Positions 32,985 through 41,872 of a stretch of 64,000 bases of DNA are shown in pieces (the stretch's first letter is position 1; every line of letters starts with the position of its first letter). The stretch is from Polyangiaceae bacterium (GTDB lineage: Bacteria; Myxococcota_A; Polyangia; Polyangiales; Polyangiaceae), in the NCBI GenBank assembly GCA_022842465.1, contig JALHPN010000008.1, positions 1 to 64,000 of the forward strand, in the 5' to 3' direction. The translations under genes were made by a program, and so were the position numbers. Under the pieces are notes generated by a model. It searched no databases. It was not told the DNA's origin and saw only the letters and a program-made list of their open reading frames with translations.

Positions 32985-34484
32985 TCAGCGTGCCTTGCGG
33001 CGTCGCACCACCGCGGCGAGTCCGAGGAGAAGCACCGCGCCTCCGAGTCCGCGCGACGGAGCGCCCGAGGTCGGCTGCGAGACCGAGCAGCCGCCCCCGG
33101 CGGCGGGCTTCGAGGCGGCTTCCTCGGTCGGCCCCGACTCGTCGTCTCGGGAGGTCGTGCTGTCGGAGTCGGAGTCGCTGGGATCGCTGCTCGGGTTGTA
33201 GTCTGCGGCAGGGGCCGGGGTCGTCGTTGCCGGCGCCGCCGCGGACACGCGCAGCGCGAGGGTCTGCGACGCGCCGTTCTGCGAGCCGTCGAGATCACAG
33301 TCGGTCCACGTGAGGCCGCCGTCCGCCGAGGCACGGAAGAGCACGACGTAGTCGCCTTCGGTGGTCGGGGCGTCGAGCCCGCCTTGGATGCGAACGTCGG
33401 CGCGCGCGCCCGTCGTCTCGGCGACCGTGGCGGGCGTCCAGGTCATCTTCGTCGGCGCTGCCTTCGGCGCGATGCCGATCTGCGCGCGCGCCTCCCCCGC
33501 GCGAAGGTTCGTGTACGTCGCCGTCGCCTCGAGGACGGCCGTGCGCGCGCCGCTCTTCACCTCGGCGAGCGTCTGCGTCACGATCGAGCACGACTGCAGC
33601 TCCGCCTTCGTGGCCGGGGAGCCTGCGTTCGGGGGCTTTGGCGTAGGCTTCGGGGGGGCGAACTTCGCGAGCCAGCCTGCCTGGGCGGCGACGGCGGCCG
33701 CGCTCCAGGGGCCGTTCGCGCAGCCCTTGTCGATCGAGGTGGTGGTCGCGGTCGACGGGTCCGTCTTGGACGTGTCCGACGGGGTCGCGGCAGTGTCGGT
33801 CGCGGCGCTCCTTCCGGAGACCATGCCCGAGAGGACCCAGTCGCCCGTCTTGAAGAGCCACGCGGTGTACCAAGCCCGCTTGGGCTTCTTGGCGAACACA
33901 GGCGCGCCGAGGTCCGTGGCGCACAGCTGCTGGTCTCTCTCGGTCAGCACGAGCTTGCCCACCGCGCCCGTCTGGGACTCGATGCGCCCTTCGACCTCGA
34001 CGGCGTTCTTGTCCTTCGGGTCGAGCGTGTTGGCCCCCAGGACGGTGTATCCGTCCTTCAGCGTGAGCGCCCCGAGCTTGACGTCGGGGCCCTCGATCTT
34101 CGAGGCGAGCTCGAGGACGCGGAGGTCGGAGGTGTCCGCCGTCGAGCTGCCCGTCGGCGTGAGGACCTTGCTGATCGCGATCGGCTTCGTGGCGCCGTCG
34201 GCCGAGGCCTGGCGCACGACGGAGGAGTCGCTACCGCACCCCTTCACCGTCAAGACATGCTTGTCGCCGATCTTCGCGCCCATGCAGACGGGCCCCGCGG
34301 CCGAGTCCTTGTCGTCGAAGACGTAGACGAGCGGGGAGTTCTTCTCGGTCTCGTCGCTGCCCGTGACCGCCGCGCCCTGGCCGTCGACGTCGTCGAGCGC
34401 CGGAGCCCCGCAGCCGAGGGCAAGGCAGGAGACGCTCGAAGCGACGAGCAGGGCAAGCGGGAGGGAGACGATGCGCGGCAGCAT
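32985..34484 (-). CDS. Trypsin-fold pseudoprotease with MYXO-CTERM tail
   Basis: A 499-residue lipoprotein-like or secreted protein ('VASSVSCLALGCGAP', lipobox 'LALGC'). Residues about 45-260 read like an S1 protease scaffold: 'GPVCMGAKIGDKHVLTVKGCG' stands where 'TAAHC' is expected, 'SDLRVLELASKI' where the catalytic Asp strand is, and 'LCATDLGAPVFA' where 'GDSGGPVF' should be. Both the His and the Ser are gone. A beta domain ('GARADVRIQGGLDAPTTEGDYVVLFRAS'), a long Ser/Asp/Thr linker and a textbook MYXO-CTERM ('GGGCSVSQPTSG', hydrophobic helix, 'RRRKAR') follow. It should be surface-displayed; the ligand is unknown. Confidence 0.8.
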   Translation of the reverse strand: MLPRIVSLPLALLVASSVSCLALGCGAPALDDVDGQGAAVTGSDETEKNSPLVYVFDDKDSAAGPVCMGAKIGDKHVLTVKGCGSDSSVVRQASADGATKPIAISKVLTPTGSSTADTSDLRVLELASKIEGPDVKLGALTLKDGYTVLGANTLDPKDKNAVEVEGRIESQTGAVGKLVLTERDQQLCATDLGAPVFAKKPKRAWYTAWLFKTGDWVLSGMVSGRSAATDTAATPSDTSKTDPSTATTTSIDKGCANGPWSAAAVAAQAGWLAKFAPPKPTPKPPNAGSPATKAELQSCSIVTQTLAEVKSGARTAVLEATATYTNLRAGEARAQIGIAPKAAPTKMTWTPATVAETTGARADVRIQGGLDAPTTEGDYVVLFRASADGGLTWTDCDLDGSQNGASQTLALRVSAAAPATTTPAPAADYNPSSDPSDSDSDSTTSRDDESGPTEEAASKPAAGGGCSVSQPTSGAPSRGLGGAVLLLGLAAVVRRRKAR

Positions 34485-34753
34485 GGTGCCCGGCGAGGTC
34501 CAAGAACCATGCCCGGTCGGCGCGTCGACGTTGCCGGCAGTTACGGCCCTCGTCCCTGGGGAAAGGCGCGGCGACCCTCTCCGATGGTGATCGCGTATCG
34601 AGCGGTTGACGCGTCGGGCGCAGTCGCGCGCGCGCGACCTGGGCCCGCACGGTCAACGATCCGGTGACCGCTCGACGCAGAGGGCCGGGAGCCGTCCGTC
34701 GACACGGCGACAGCTTCGACTCCTGCAGTTGTCACCGTCTCCGCAGACCCCGG

Positions 34754-34774
34754 ACCGAGCGAGAGCCGCTCGGT
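34754..34774 (-). terminator. Hairpin after DUF1697 gene
   Basis: An 8-bp inverted repeat (ACCGAGCG / CGCTCGGT) with a 5-nt loop, 4 bp after the DUF1697 stop on the minus strand. No U-run. The rest of 34485-34777 contains nothing I recognise. Confidence 0.45.
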
Positions 34775-34777
34775 GTG

Positions 34778-35308
34778 TCAGAGCGCGGCGGCGATCTTCT
34801 GCACGGTGTTCCAGTTGCGGGCCGTGCCCACGAGGCCGAGGGCGCGCCACCCCGGGTTGGCGCTCAGCTTCGAGCGGCCGATACCGTCTGGATACGTGAT
34901 GTAGAGGCAGCCTTCACCGACCTCGAGCTCCTCGGGGCCCGGCGCGCGGAGCTGGGCGAGGGCGGCCAGCTCTGGCTTGCCGCGCGTGACCAGCACCACG
35001 AGATGGCTCGGGTCACGCTTCGCCATCTCCGCGAACGGGTTCGCCGTCACGATGGCAGCCCACTGTGCCGGCGTGCGAACGAAGACCTCCGTCTCGAGGC
35101 CGAGGCGGGACGCGAGCGCGGCTTCGAGCTCCTTCTCGACCGCGGACGTCGTCCTTGCCTTGGAGTCGAAGACCGCGTTGCCGCTCTGAAGGAGAGTCTG
35201 CACGCGGGAGCACTCGAGCGACTCGAGAAGGTCGCGGAGATCGGCCATGGCGATCTTGCCAATCTTGCCGAGGTTCACGGCGCGAAGGAGGGCGACGTAT
35301 CGAGCCAC
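34778..35308 (-). CDS. DUF1697 family protein
   Basis: A 176-residue protein from GTG 35308, chosen because family members begin 'YVALLRAVNLG' and are about 180 residues; the track start adds 44 unrelated residues. 'MADLRDLLESLECSRVQTLLQSGNAVFDS' and the C-terminal 'NWNTVQKIAAAL' are characteristic. Function of the family is unknown. It is the last chromosomal gene before the integrative element. Confidence 0.88.
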   Translation of the reverse strand: MARYVALLRAVNLGKIGKIAMADLRDLLESLECSRVQTLLQSGNAVFDSKARTTSAVEKELEAALASRLGLETEVFVRTPAQWAAIVTANPFAEMAKRDPSHLVVLVTRGKPELAALAQLRAPGPEELEVGEGCLYITYPDGIGRSKLSANPGWRALGLVGTARNWNTVQKIAAAL

Positions 35309-35459
35309 GTGCGCATGCGTACCCCTCGGTGATGCGCTCGTCAGCCCCAGGTCCCAGCCCCGCCCCAGCCGCGACCCTGCACCCGCCGCCGACTGGGCAC
35401 TCAGAGGGGCGATACGCGAACGCCGAGGTACCGAGGACACTGTGAGGGACCAAAGCAGA

Positions 35460-35490
35460 ACGGGCTGAGAGCTTTGCTCTCAACCCGTTC
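35460..35490 (-). terminator. Original chromosomal terminator of tRNA-Val
   Basis: A 14-bp stem (aacgggttgagagc / gctctcagcccgtt, one G-T pair) with an AAA loop, followed on the minus strand by 'ctgcttt'. Before the island inserted, this lay just downstream of the tRNA 3' end. Its counterpart sits inside the island at 60731. Confidence 0.7.
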
Positions 35491-35502
35491 GTTCACTGCG
35501 GT

Positions 35503-35548
35503 TTTGTAGGCGCGATTGGGGTTGAACCAACGACCCCTACCGTGTCAA
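35503..35548. repeat. Attachment site, left (46-bp tRNA-Val 3' fragment)
   Basis: An exact 46-bp copy of 60778-60823, containing tRNA-Val from the anticodon loop to the 3' end plus 4 bp. The 5' half of the tRNA is absent here, so this is the displaced end of the target gene and marks the left boundary of the integrative element. Confidence 0.92.
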
Positions 35549-35620
35549 AGGCCGCGAAGGCGTTGCCGAGCGTGTCAGGTCGTTACGAGACCGCAGAAAA
35601 ACCGAAGCCGGCGTGACCTG
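35541..35620. repeat. Island-end sequence copied at 32436
   Basis: The first 80 bp of the element counted from the end of the att core. Its imperfect ungapped copy lies 3.1 kb away outside the element. Confidence 0.7.
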
Positions 35621-35654
35621 GGCGTTCCACCCGTTACGACGCGTTTCGGGCGAA

Positions 35655-35675
35655 GTGGTGAGGATGGTGGGGAGG
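35655..35675. promoter_or_regulatory. Putative integrase arm site, left
   Basis: A 21-bp sequence containing gtggtgaggatggtggggag is repeated exactly at 60680-60700, at the other end of the element and in the same orientation. The two lie 106 and 77 bp inside their respective att cores. In the circular form they would flank the crossover site, as arm-type integrase sites do. Confidence 0.5.
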
Positions 35676-35744
35676 CAGAGGGCGGCAGGTGGGGAGGGCG
35701 GCCGAGGTCGCGCTGCCTGCCCTCCGCGCTCGGCCGACCTGGAC

Positions 35745-35790
35745 GGTACGAAACGTTGTGTCATAATCGTACTAATCAACGTTTCGTACC
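35745..35790. promoter_or_regulatory. Palindromic operator/promoter of abiEi-abiEii
   Basis: A perfect 14-bp inverted repeat, GGTACGAAACGTTG (35745-35758) and CAACGTTTCGTACC (35777-35790), encloses 18 AT-rich bp with a -10-like 'cataat'. The right arm touches the abiEi ATG. AbiEi antitoxins are known to repress their own operon by binding inverted repeats, so this is very likely that operator. The transcript would have a very short leader. Confidence 0.8.
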
Positions 35791-36420
35791 ATGCCTGCTC
35801 CTGTCCCCTCGAAGGCCGATGTTCTGCGGCGCCTCGCGCGCCGGGGGCCCCTCCGCGCGCGCGATCTCGACGATGCGGGCGTTCCGCGCTCGTACCTCGC
35901 GCGTCTCGTCGAGCGCGGCGAGCTGGAGCACGCCGGGCGCGGCCTGTACCGCCTCCCGGACGCCGATGTCACCGAGCTCCACAGTCTCGTCGAGGTGAGC
36001 CTCCGCGTTCCGCACGCGATCGTCTGCCTCCTGAGCGCGCTCCAGGTGCACGGCCTCACGACCGAGCTGCCGCACGCGGTCTGGATCATGATCGACACGC
36101 GCGCGCGCGCGCCGAAGATCGACACGCCGGCCATCGAGGTCGTCCGCGCGCATGGCGCCGCGCGCGAGCACGGCGTCGAGCGCCGCCGCGTCGAGGGGGT
36201 CGAGGTGCAGATCACGAGCCCCGCGAAGACCGTCGCGGACTGCTTCCGATACCGGCGACACGTCGGCACGGAGGTGGCCGTGGCCGCGCTCCGGGACTAC
36301 CTCACGCTTTCGCGTCGCCGGGACCGACCGGCCCATGTGACGATCGATGCGCTCGCCGCGGCCGCAAAGGCCGACCGCGTGAGCACGGTGCTCCGTCCCT
36401 ACCTCGAGGCGCTCGCGTGA
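35791..36420 (+). CDS. abiEi: AbiEi-type antitoxin (type IV TA)
   Basis: A 209-residue protein. N-terminal winged helix ('SKADVLRRLARRGPLRARDLDDAGVPRSYLARLVERGELEHAGRGLYRLPD', about 7-58) is the DNA-binding domain, followed by the AbiEi C-terminal domain ('PHAIVCLLSALQVHGLTTELPHAVWIMID', 'ITSPAKTVADCFRYRRHVG'). Antagonises the AbiEii toxin and represses its own promoter. No Shine-Dalgarno is seen before the ATG, which abuts the operator. GTGA overlap with abiEii. Confidence 0.92.
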   Translation: MPAPVPSKADVLRRLARRGPLRARDLDDAGVPRSYLARLVERGELEHAGRGLYRLPDADVTELHSLVEVSLRVPHAIVCLLSALQVHGLTTELPHAVWIMIDTRARAPKIDTPAIEVVRAHGAAREHGVERRRVEGVEVQITSPAKTVADCFRYRRHVGTEVAVAALRDYLTLSRRRDRPAHVTIDALAAAAKADRVSTVLRPYLEALA

Positions 36421-37337
36421 CGAAGGCCCCCACGAACATCGGCGCGTCGGTTCGGGCGAGGCTCCTCAAGCTCTCGAAGGAGCGCCGGGAGGACTACCAA
36501 CTCCTGCTCGCGCGCTACGCGAACGAGCGCCTGCTCCATCGGCTCTCGACCTCGTCGCACGCCACGGGCTTCGTCCTCAAGGGCGCCGCCCTCTTCACCC
36601 TCTGGACGGGGCGCGCCCACCGCGCGACGCGTGACATCGATCTCCTCGGCTTCGGCGACCCGACCGAGGTGCGCCTGCGTGCCGTCTTCGAGGATGTCCT
36701 TCGCGCCGACGTCGTCGACGATGGTGTGCGCTTCGACGTGTCGTCGCTCGAGGTGGGCCCCATCCGCGAAGACCAAGAGTACGGCGGCGTCCGCATCACG
36801 CTGCGTGCCGAGATCGGGAGCGCTCGCGTCCGTCTCCAGGTCGACGTCGGGTTCGGCGACGCCATCACCCCGGGGCCCGAGCTCGTCGAGTTTCCAGCGC
36901 TCCTCGACTTCGACGCCCCGAAGCTGCGCGCCTACCCGCGCCCGACCGTCGTGGCCGAGAAGTTCGAGGCGATGGTGAAGCTCGGCATCGCGAACAGCCG
37001 CATGAAGGACTTCTTCGACGTCGTCATCATGTCGCGAACGTTCGCCTTCGACGGCGACGAGCTCGTGCGGGCGATCCGCGCGACGTTCAAGCGGCGGGGG
37101 ACGGCGCTGCCAGAGGCGCTCCCGCTGGCCCTCACCGACGAGTTCGCGGAGGACGCGACCAAGCGGGCGCAATGGGCGGGCTTCGTGCGCAAGGCCGGCG
37201 CATCGACCGAGCTTCGCGACTTCGGCGAGGTCGTACGCGAGGCCCGTGCCTTCCTCGCCGATCCGCTGGGCGCGTGCCGCGCGAGCGAGGCGTGGGCGCT
37301 TGAATGGCCGCCGCCCGGACCCTGGAAACGCCGATGA
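36417..37337 (+). CDS. abiEii: AbiEii-type nucleotidyltransferase toxin
   Basis: A 306-residue protein from GTG 36417. The DUF1814 nucleotidyltransferase core is complete: 'FVLKGAALFTLWTGRAHRATRDIDLLGFG' (about 48-77, metal-binding DxD within 'RDIDL'), 'RLQVDVGFGDAI' and the late 'PTVVAEKFEAMVKLGIANSRMKDFFDV' with the conserved Lys. The family blocks growth by modifying tRNA or other targets with nucleotides, giving abortive infection. Its convergent neighbour is the 1180-residue defence protein. Confidence 0.92.
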   Translation: MTKAPTNIGASVRARLLKLSKERREDYQLLLARYANERLLHRLSTSSHATGFVLKGAALFTLWTGRAHRATRDIDLLGFGDPTEVRLRAVFEDVLRADVVDDGVRFDVSSLEVGPIREDQEYGGVRITLRAEIGSARVRLQVDVGFGDAITPGPELVEFPALLDFDAPKLRAYPRPTVVAEKFEAMVKLGIANSRMKDFFDVVIMSRTFAFDGDELVRAIRATFKRRGTALPEALPLALTDEFAEDATKRAQWAGFVRKAGASTELRDFGEVVREARAFLADPLGACRASEAWALEWPPPGPWKRR

Positions 37338-37402
37338 GCCTCCGCGGTTTCAGCGTCCAAGCGTGCATGCGGGGCCGGGCGAGTGGCCGTCGGCGCTGCA
37401 CA

Positions 37403-40400
37403 TCAAGTGAGGTCCCGGAAGTCGTGAAGGCCCCGTGCCCCCAGCTCGTTGACGATAGTTCGAACGGCCGGCCGCGCGGGCTCGTGCTTCGCGCAGGCCG
37501 TGAGAACAGTGCGGACCTCCTCGCGCCACGTGTAGATGTGGCTGCCGCTCTCATCATTCAGAAGGTACAGACGGAGGGCTTGGAGCACCTCTCCCGGGTT
37601 CTTCTTGGCGAAGTTGGCGAGCTTCTTCAGCAGGAATGATCCGCCCTCGACGATCGTACCGCCGCGCAGAACGTCAGCCAGGCAGCGCAGCAGCCATAGC
37701 GGATCGAGCTTGCCCGCGACGACCCACCAACCGAACGCCGTCTCCTCCGGGCGCACGGTTTCGATCGGCGTCTTGGCGTGAGTCGTGCGCCGATGGTCCC
37801 AGAATCGCGTGAGCCGCTCGGTCACTTCATCTGGCACGTCCTTTACCCGCCAGAGTCGCCTTCCGATGAACTCCACGAGCTCGTGTCGAGCGTCCGCGGG
37901 CGCCGCCTCAAAGAAGAGGTCGAGCAATCCGTCCTCCCCACCAGGCGCAATCAGCCCGAGCGCGGTCAGCTCCCCTAGGTGCTGGGCCAGACGTTGCCAA
38001 CGCTCCTTGGCACCGAGGTCCGTCGCTGCCGGACGCTTCGGCATCTGCGTGATGGCTGCGCGATAGCGCGGTGCGAGGAGGCCGAAGAGCGCTCGGGTCG
38101 GCCAGTTCCAGCGCAGGAAGGCACCGAAGGCCGCCACGCCTACGTCGTGTGCACCGAAGAGGCGCTCTTCCTGGGTCTCCGACCAACGCGGATCGAGGAA
38201 GTGAAGTACCCCGAACCACCAGCCGAAGATTGCTCGGACAGCAGGAGAGGTCTCTTCGCCGACTCGGGTGGCAACAACATCGCGGAACTCGGGAGGCAGT
38301 CCGGCGTTGCGCCGGTCGCGCGACACCCACCGCGCGTACGAGATGGCGGCTTCGGCGGCGCGCCCCCGAATCGTGTTGATCCCGTGATCCTCGGGGTGTC
38401 GCCACGAGGCAAGGTTCTCCCGTTCGGGCGTCGGGTCCACGTCCTCGAGGAGCACGTGGATTGTTCGCCAGACTGATGGGCGCCGCGCACGGGGGATCTT
38501 CTCCTTCTGCAGCGCGGTGACCAGAAGGTCGGCCACGCTGCTCCGGCAGGACGCCCACGTCGGGTCGCGCGACTCCCATGGCATGACTTCGGGAAGCGGC
38601 TCGTCCGCCTGGCTCACGATCCAGTAAGCGAGTTCGAGGGTCTTCTCCCAATCGACGTTCACCTCGTCGGAGACGAGCGCCTCGCGGACTCCATCGGTGA
38701 CGGCTCGGACATACGCCGGGGCCAACTCGCGAACACGATCTTGCCGCTCGATGAATCGTCCAGGGTCGCGGGCGATCGCCTTCGCGAGCTCCCGGCCGAC
38801 GCCGGCCCGAGAGTGGTCGAGGAGACCTCGCGGCGGAACCCAGGCCCTGAGTCTGTCGATGACGTCATCCACCGCGAGCGCAGCAAGCTCGTCGCTCGAG
38901 AAGGGGCTCGTCGGCCCCACCCAAGCCTCGCCAACGACGGGGCGCGCCCGGACGTCCTCCGGCTCACCGCTCCGGGCGACAGCCTGCAGATACAGACTCT
39001 TGGCGGTCGCGGGCAGCTTCTCGACGATCGGACGCAGTTTTCGGAGCATCCACCACTCGCGGAGCTCCGCTCGCCGTCTGTTCTCCTCCGGTTCACCGCC
39101 AGCGATCTCCTGGAACAACTCCGGGCCGCGGAGCGCCATTCCGAGGAGGCGAGTGCGGTCGGCCTCGTCGACGTCGGCGAACGCTTCCCCGAGAAGGAGG
39201 CCGTACTCCCGCTCAACTTCGTGGTCGAAGAGGAGATCTGCCCGCGTCACCCACGCAACGGCACGCTCGGCGAGCTTCTCCCGCCGGACAGCCAAGACGT
39301 AAAGGGCGATGCGGCGAAAGATGGCGTATGGCCGACGTCGAAGGCTCTCAAAGAGCCATTCGTCCTGCCCGAGGTCGACGAGATGGATCGCTGCATCGCG
39401 GACGGCATCAACCAGCGCATCGAGAATGTCTTCAGTCCAGCCGGCATCCTCGATCGCTGGCCGCCAGCCTGCGGAATGGTCGCGCTCATCGTTCTCGTTG
39501 AGAGTAGACCTCACCGCGGTGTGAAGATGATCCGAAACGAGTTCGAAGAACGTGCGCGCCGAGCATGCCAGCAGCGCGGGGCCACTCTTGGCGAGCGCTT
39601 CGCCGTAGGCTGAGGGCGACAGGCGTGCTCTCACGTCGCGTGCGCGCGATACGGTGTGTTCGCTTTGACCGTTGGGAGCGAACGGTTCGAAGAGGCGGCG
39701 GGCGAAAGCGAGTGCCTCCTTCACGCGACCGGCGAGTGCTAGGTGCGCTGCGACATCCCCGAGGCGGTTCTCAACGAAGGGTCCGACGGGCCTACGCTCC
39801 TCGATCGCCTTTGAGAGTGCGGAGGTAAGCGAAGCTGCCACGTCTGCCGGCAATCGAAGGACCACCGCGAGAAGCGTGGAGACGACGTTAGGGTTCGCGG
39901 GCTTCTGCCCCAAGATCGACTTGAGCGCGACGGCGACCGGCTGGGGCGCTCTGGCTGCAATGCGATAGAGGTATCCGAGCTGGGCCCAAGGAGGGAACCG
40001 CGTAGCTCCGCTGGGTTCTTCGATCGGCTCTGGTGGATTCTCAAAGAACCCCAGTTTCAACAGCGGAGCGAGCCAGCGCGGATCATCTAGTCGCTCGAAG
40101 AGGTACGCGACGTGTTCGGGATGGGCGAGGTGTGATGCGACGATCTGTATCGTTGTCTCTGTCGGCTCGGCCTGCTCGCGAAGCAGGCGGTCGAGATCGT
40201 CGATGGACGTGTAGAAGTCGAGCACGCGCGAGAGCAGCATCTTCTCGAACCGATCAAACTGGTCGAGGAACTCCTGGTCGTTCCGTGCACGGGCCCCCAC
40301 TTCGAGGTGCGTTCGCGCTACGAACCACTTGCCGAAGCTCATCCAGAGTGCGGCGAGCGGAGCTGCCGCAGAGCGGTCGTCTCGGTGCCCGACGAACAAG

Positions 40401-40945
40401 CGGGCCGCGTTGTTGAGGTTGTTCAGCTGAACGTCTTGGTGCGCCTTGATGAGCGCCTCGAGACGAGCACCGGCCGAGGCCGGGAGAAGGTAGTGCAGCG
40501 GCTCGCGGTCGCGCAGTGCTTCAAGCGGCTGCGGCGTGGCTTCGGCCAGAGCACCGACGAGCGGTCGGTACTCGAGACGCGGAACCAGCCGCGGACCCAC
40601 GAGGATCTCAGGGAGACGGTTGCAGATGTCGCGGACGGCGTGCGCGAGGAAGTACTGCCAACCGGGAGGTCGCGGTTCGACGTGTCGTAGCTGCACCGCC
40701 CCGGCGTAGAGCGCGGCGAGATCGGTCTGCTTCTCTGCCAGCGTCTCGAACGCACGGCGGCGTCGCTCCGTCCACCACACCTCACCGGGGAACGGAGGCC
40801 CGGAGGGCTCGCGTGCGCCTCGCGACCTCGTCGAGCGCACCTTCCGTACCGTCGCCGGAGGCGCTGGCGTTCGCCTCACGTTGCCATCGGAGCCCTTCGC
40901 CCTCCGGATCGCTCGGGTCGAACCCTTCGCGTTACGAGCGCTCAC
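37403..40945 (-). CDS. 1180-residue protein of unknown function, end of defence operon
   Basis: Translation starts at GTG 40945, which overlaps the mrr stop (GTGA); the track start at 41200 lies inside mrr. After a basic, disordered N-terminus (about 50 residues, Arg/Lys-rich), the protein is almost entirely helical with regularly spaced Leu/Trp/Arg. Recognisable stretches: 'YFLAHAVRDICNRLPEIL', 'HPEHVAYLFERLDDPRWLAPLLKLGFFENPPEP', 'FPPWAQLGYLYRIAARAPQPVAVALKSIL', 'RAIFGWWFGVLHFLDPRW'. This looks like an alpha-solenoid. No Walker motif, nuclease motif, membrane helix or signal peptide was found. Probably a recognition or scaffold component of the operon; that is inference. Confidence 0.85.
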   Translation of the reverse strand: MSARNAKGSTRAIRRAKGSDGNVRRTPAPPATVRKVRSTRSRGAREPSGPPFPGEVWWTERRRRAFETLAEKQTDLAALYAGAVQLRHVEPRPPGWQYFLAHAVRDICNRLPEILVGPRLVPRLEYRPLVGALAEATPQPLEALRDREPLHYLLPASAGARLEALIKAHQDVQLNNLNNAARLFVGHRDDRSAAAPLAALWMSFGKWFVARTHLEVGARARNDQEFLDQFDRFEKMLLSRVLDFYTSIDDLDRLLREQAEPTETTIQIVASHLAHPEHVAYLFERLDDPRWLAPLLKLGFFENPPEPIEEPSGATRFPPWAQLGYLYRIAARAPQPVAVALKSILGQKPANPNVVSTLLAVVLRLPADVAASLTSALSKAIEERRPVGPFVENRLGDVAAHLALAGRVKEALAFARRLFEPFAPNGQSEHTVSRARDVRARLSPSAYGEALAKSGPALLACSARTFFELVSDHLHTAVRSTLNENDERDHSAGWRPAIEDAGWTEDILDALVDAVRDAAIHLVDLGQDEWLFESLRRRPYAIFRRIALYVLAVRREKLAERAVAWVTRADLLFDHEVEREYGLLLGEAFADVDEADRTRLLGMALRGPELFQEIAGGEPEENRRRAELREWWMLRKLRPIVEKLPATAKSLYLQAVARSGEPEDVRARPVVGEAWVGPTSPFSSDELAALAVDDVIDRLRAWVPPRGLLDHSRAGVGRELAKAIARDPGRFIERQDRVRELAPAYVRAVTDGVREALVSDEVNVDWEKTLELAYWIVSQADEPLPEVMPWESRDPTWASCRSSVADLLVTALQKEKIPRARRPSVWRTIHVLLEDVDPTPERENLASWRHPEDHGINTIRGRAAEAAISYARWVSRDRRNAGLPPEFRDVVATRVGEETSPAVRAIFGWWFGVLHFLDPRWSETQEERLFGAHDVGVAAFGAFLRWNWPTRALFGLLAPRYRAAITQMPKRPAATDLGAKERWQRLAQHLGELTALGLIAPGGEDGLLDLFFEAAPADARHELVEFIGRRLWRVKDVPDEVTERLTRFWDHRRTTHAKTPIETVRPEETAFGWWVVAGKLDPLWLLRCLADVLRGGTIVEGGSFLLKKLANFAKKNPGEVLQALRLYLLNDESGSHIYTWREEVRTVLTACAKHEPARPAVRTIVNELGARGLHDFRDLT

Positions 40946-41865
40946 ACATCCTCGAAGTAGTCGCCGTCGACCTTTGGAATGCGGAGTGCCTTGTGGCTGA
41001 CACCGATGCCGTAGTCCATCATCAGGGCGGAGAGCTGGGCCCCGTCGACGAGCACGATGCTCCCGCGGGCGCGGCCCGCGGCTTCCTTGGCATCTCGCGT
41101 GAACGCGCTCGTCGTGATGAACACGCCCTTGGACGCGGCTTGCAGCTGTAGTGCGCCCATGAAGCCCTGGACCTCCGGGCTGCCGACCGTGTTCTTCCAC
41201 CGCTTGGCTTGGACGTAAACCTTCTCGAGGCCGAGCCGATCGAGGGAGATGATCCCGTCGATGCCTCCGTCGCCCGAGCCGCCTACGCGCTGGAGATCGG
41301 AGCGACTCGTCCCGTAGCCCATCGCGTGCAGCAGATCGAGCACGAGCTGTTCGAAGAACTCCGGTGGTGCGCGGCCGATGTTCTCAAGCAGATCGCGGCC
41401 GACGCTCTCGCGCAACTCGGCGAGTGCCGCCTCGATGCGTTCCTCGGGGCTCGCCTTCGCGGTGGTCTCGGTCGGCACCGCGGGCGCTGGCGGGACATCG
41501 TCGGGGGCGTCCTTCTTCGGGCGGAGCCTCTGACTGCGGTCGACGTTGGCTAGGCGGTCGATCTCCTCCTCGGAGAGATTCGAGTTCGCGGCGGCGAACC
41601 TCTGTCCCTCCGGGGTGAGGCGCCAGAAGCCCTGTCGCGGGCTACTGGAGAAGCCCGCGCGCTTGAGCCGGTCGTGCGCCCAGCCGTTGCGGTTCTTGTA
41701 GAGCAGCTGCACCCCGCTCGGCACGCGGTCAGCTCGGTCCTCGGCGCTGAGACGAAGCGCGTTGGCAACCGCCTCGTGCGCATCGGCAGTGCGAACACCG
41801 TCGGGGTGCTCGGCAAGGTAGCGAAGAAGCGGAGCGATGAACTGGTCGTAGGTGGGAACGGACAT
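40942..41865 (-). CDS. mrr: Mrr-type restriction endonuclease
   Basis: A 307-residue protein from ATG 41865. The N-terminal winged helix of Mrr proteins ('TYDQFIAPLLRYLAEHPDGVRTADAHEAVANALRLS', 'HDRLKRAGFSSSPRQGFWRLTPEGQRF', about 5-100), an acidic/Pro linker, then the PD-(D/E)xK domain: 'FEQLVLDLLHAMGYG', 'GGSGDGGIDGIISLDRLGLEKVYVQAKRWKN' (catalytic Asp and Gln-Ala-Lys at about 199-217). Mrr enzymes cut modified DNA. Here it is translationally coupled into a type I restriction operon, so its target may be guided or restrained by the other products. Confidence 0.93.
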   Translation of the reverse strand: MSVPTYDQFIAPLLRYLAEHPDGVRTADAHEAVANALRLSAEDRADRVPSGVQLLYKNRNGWAHDRLKRAGFSSSPRQGFWRLTPEGQRFAAANSNLSEEEIDRLANVDRSQRLRPKKDAPDDVPPAPAVPTETTAKASPEERIEAALAELRESVGRDLLENIGRAPPEFFEQLVLDLLHAMGYGTSRSDLQRVGGSGDGGIDGIISLDRLGLEKVYVQAKRWKNTVGSPEVQGFMGALQLQAASKGVFITTSAFTRDAKEAAGRARGSIVLVDGAQLSALMMDYGIGVSHKALRIPKVDGDYFEDV

Positions 41866-41872
41866 GGGAGGC

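Noticed and set aside
32509-33201. Plus-strand ORFs between the AbiEii remnant and the pseudoprotease
   Set aside because: Frames are antisense to the remnant and pseudoprotease; no fold or signal.
32985-34484. Reading it as an active trypsin-like protease
   Set aside because: The residues where His and Ser should be are replaced (TVKGC, ATDLGAP); I annotate a pseudoprotease.
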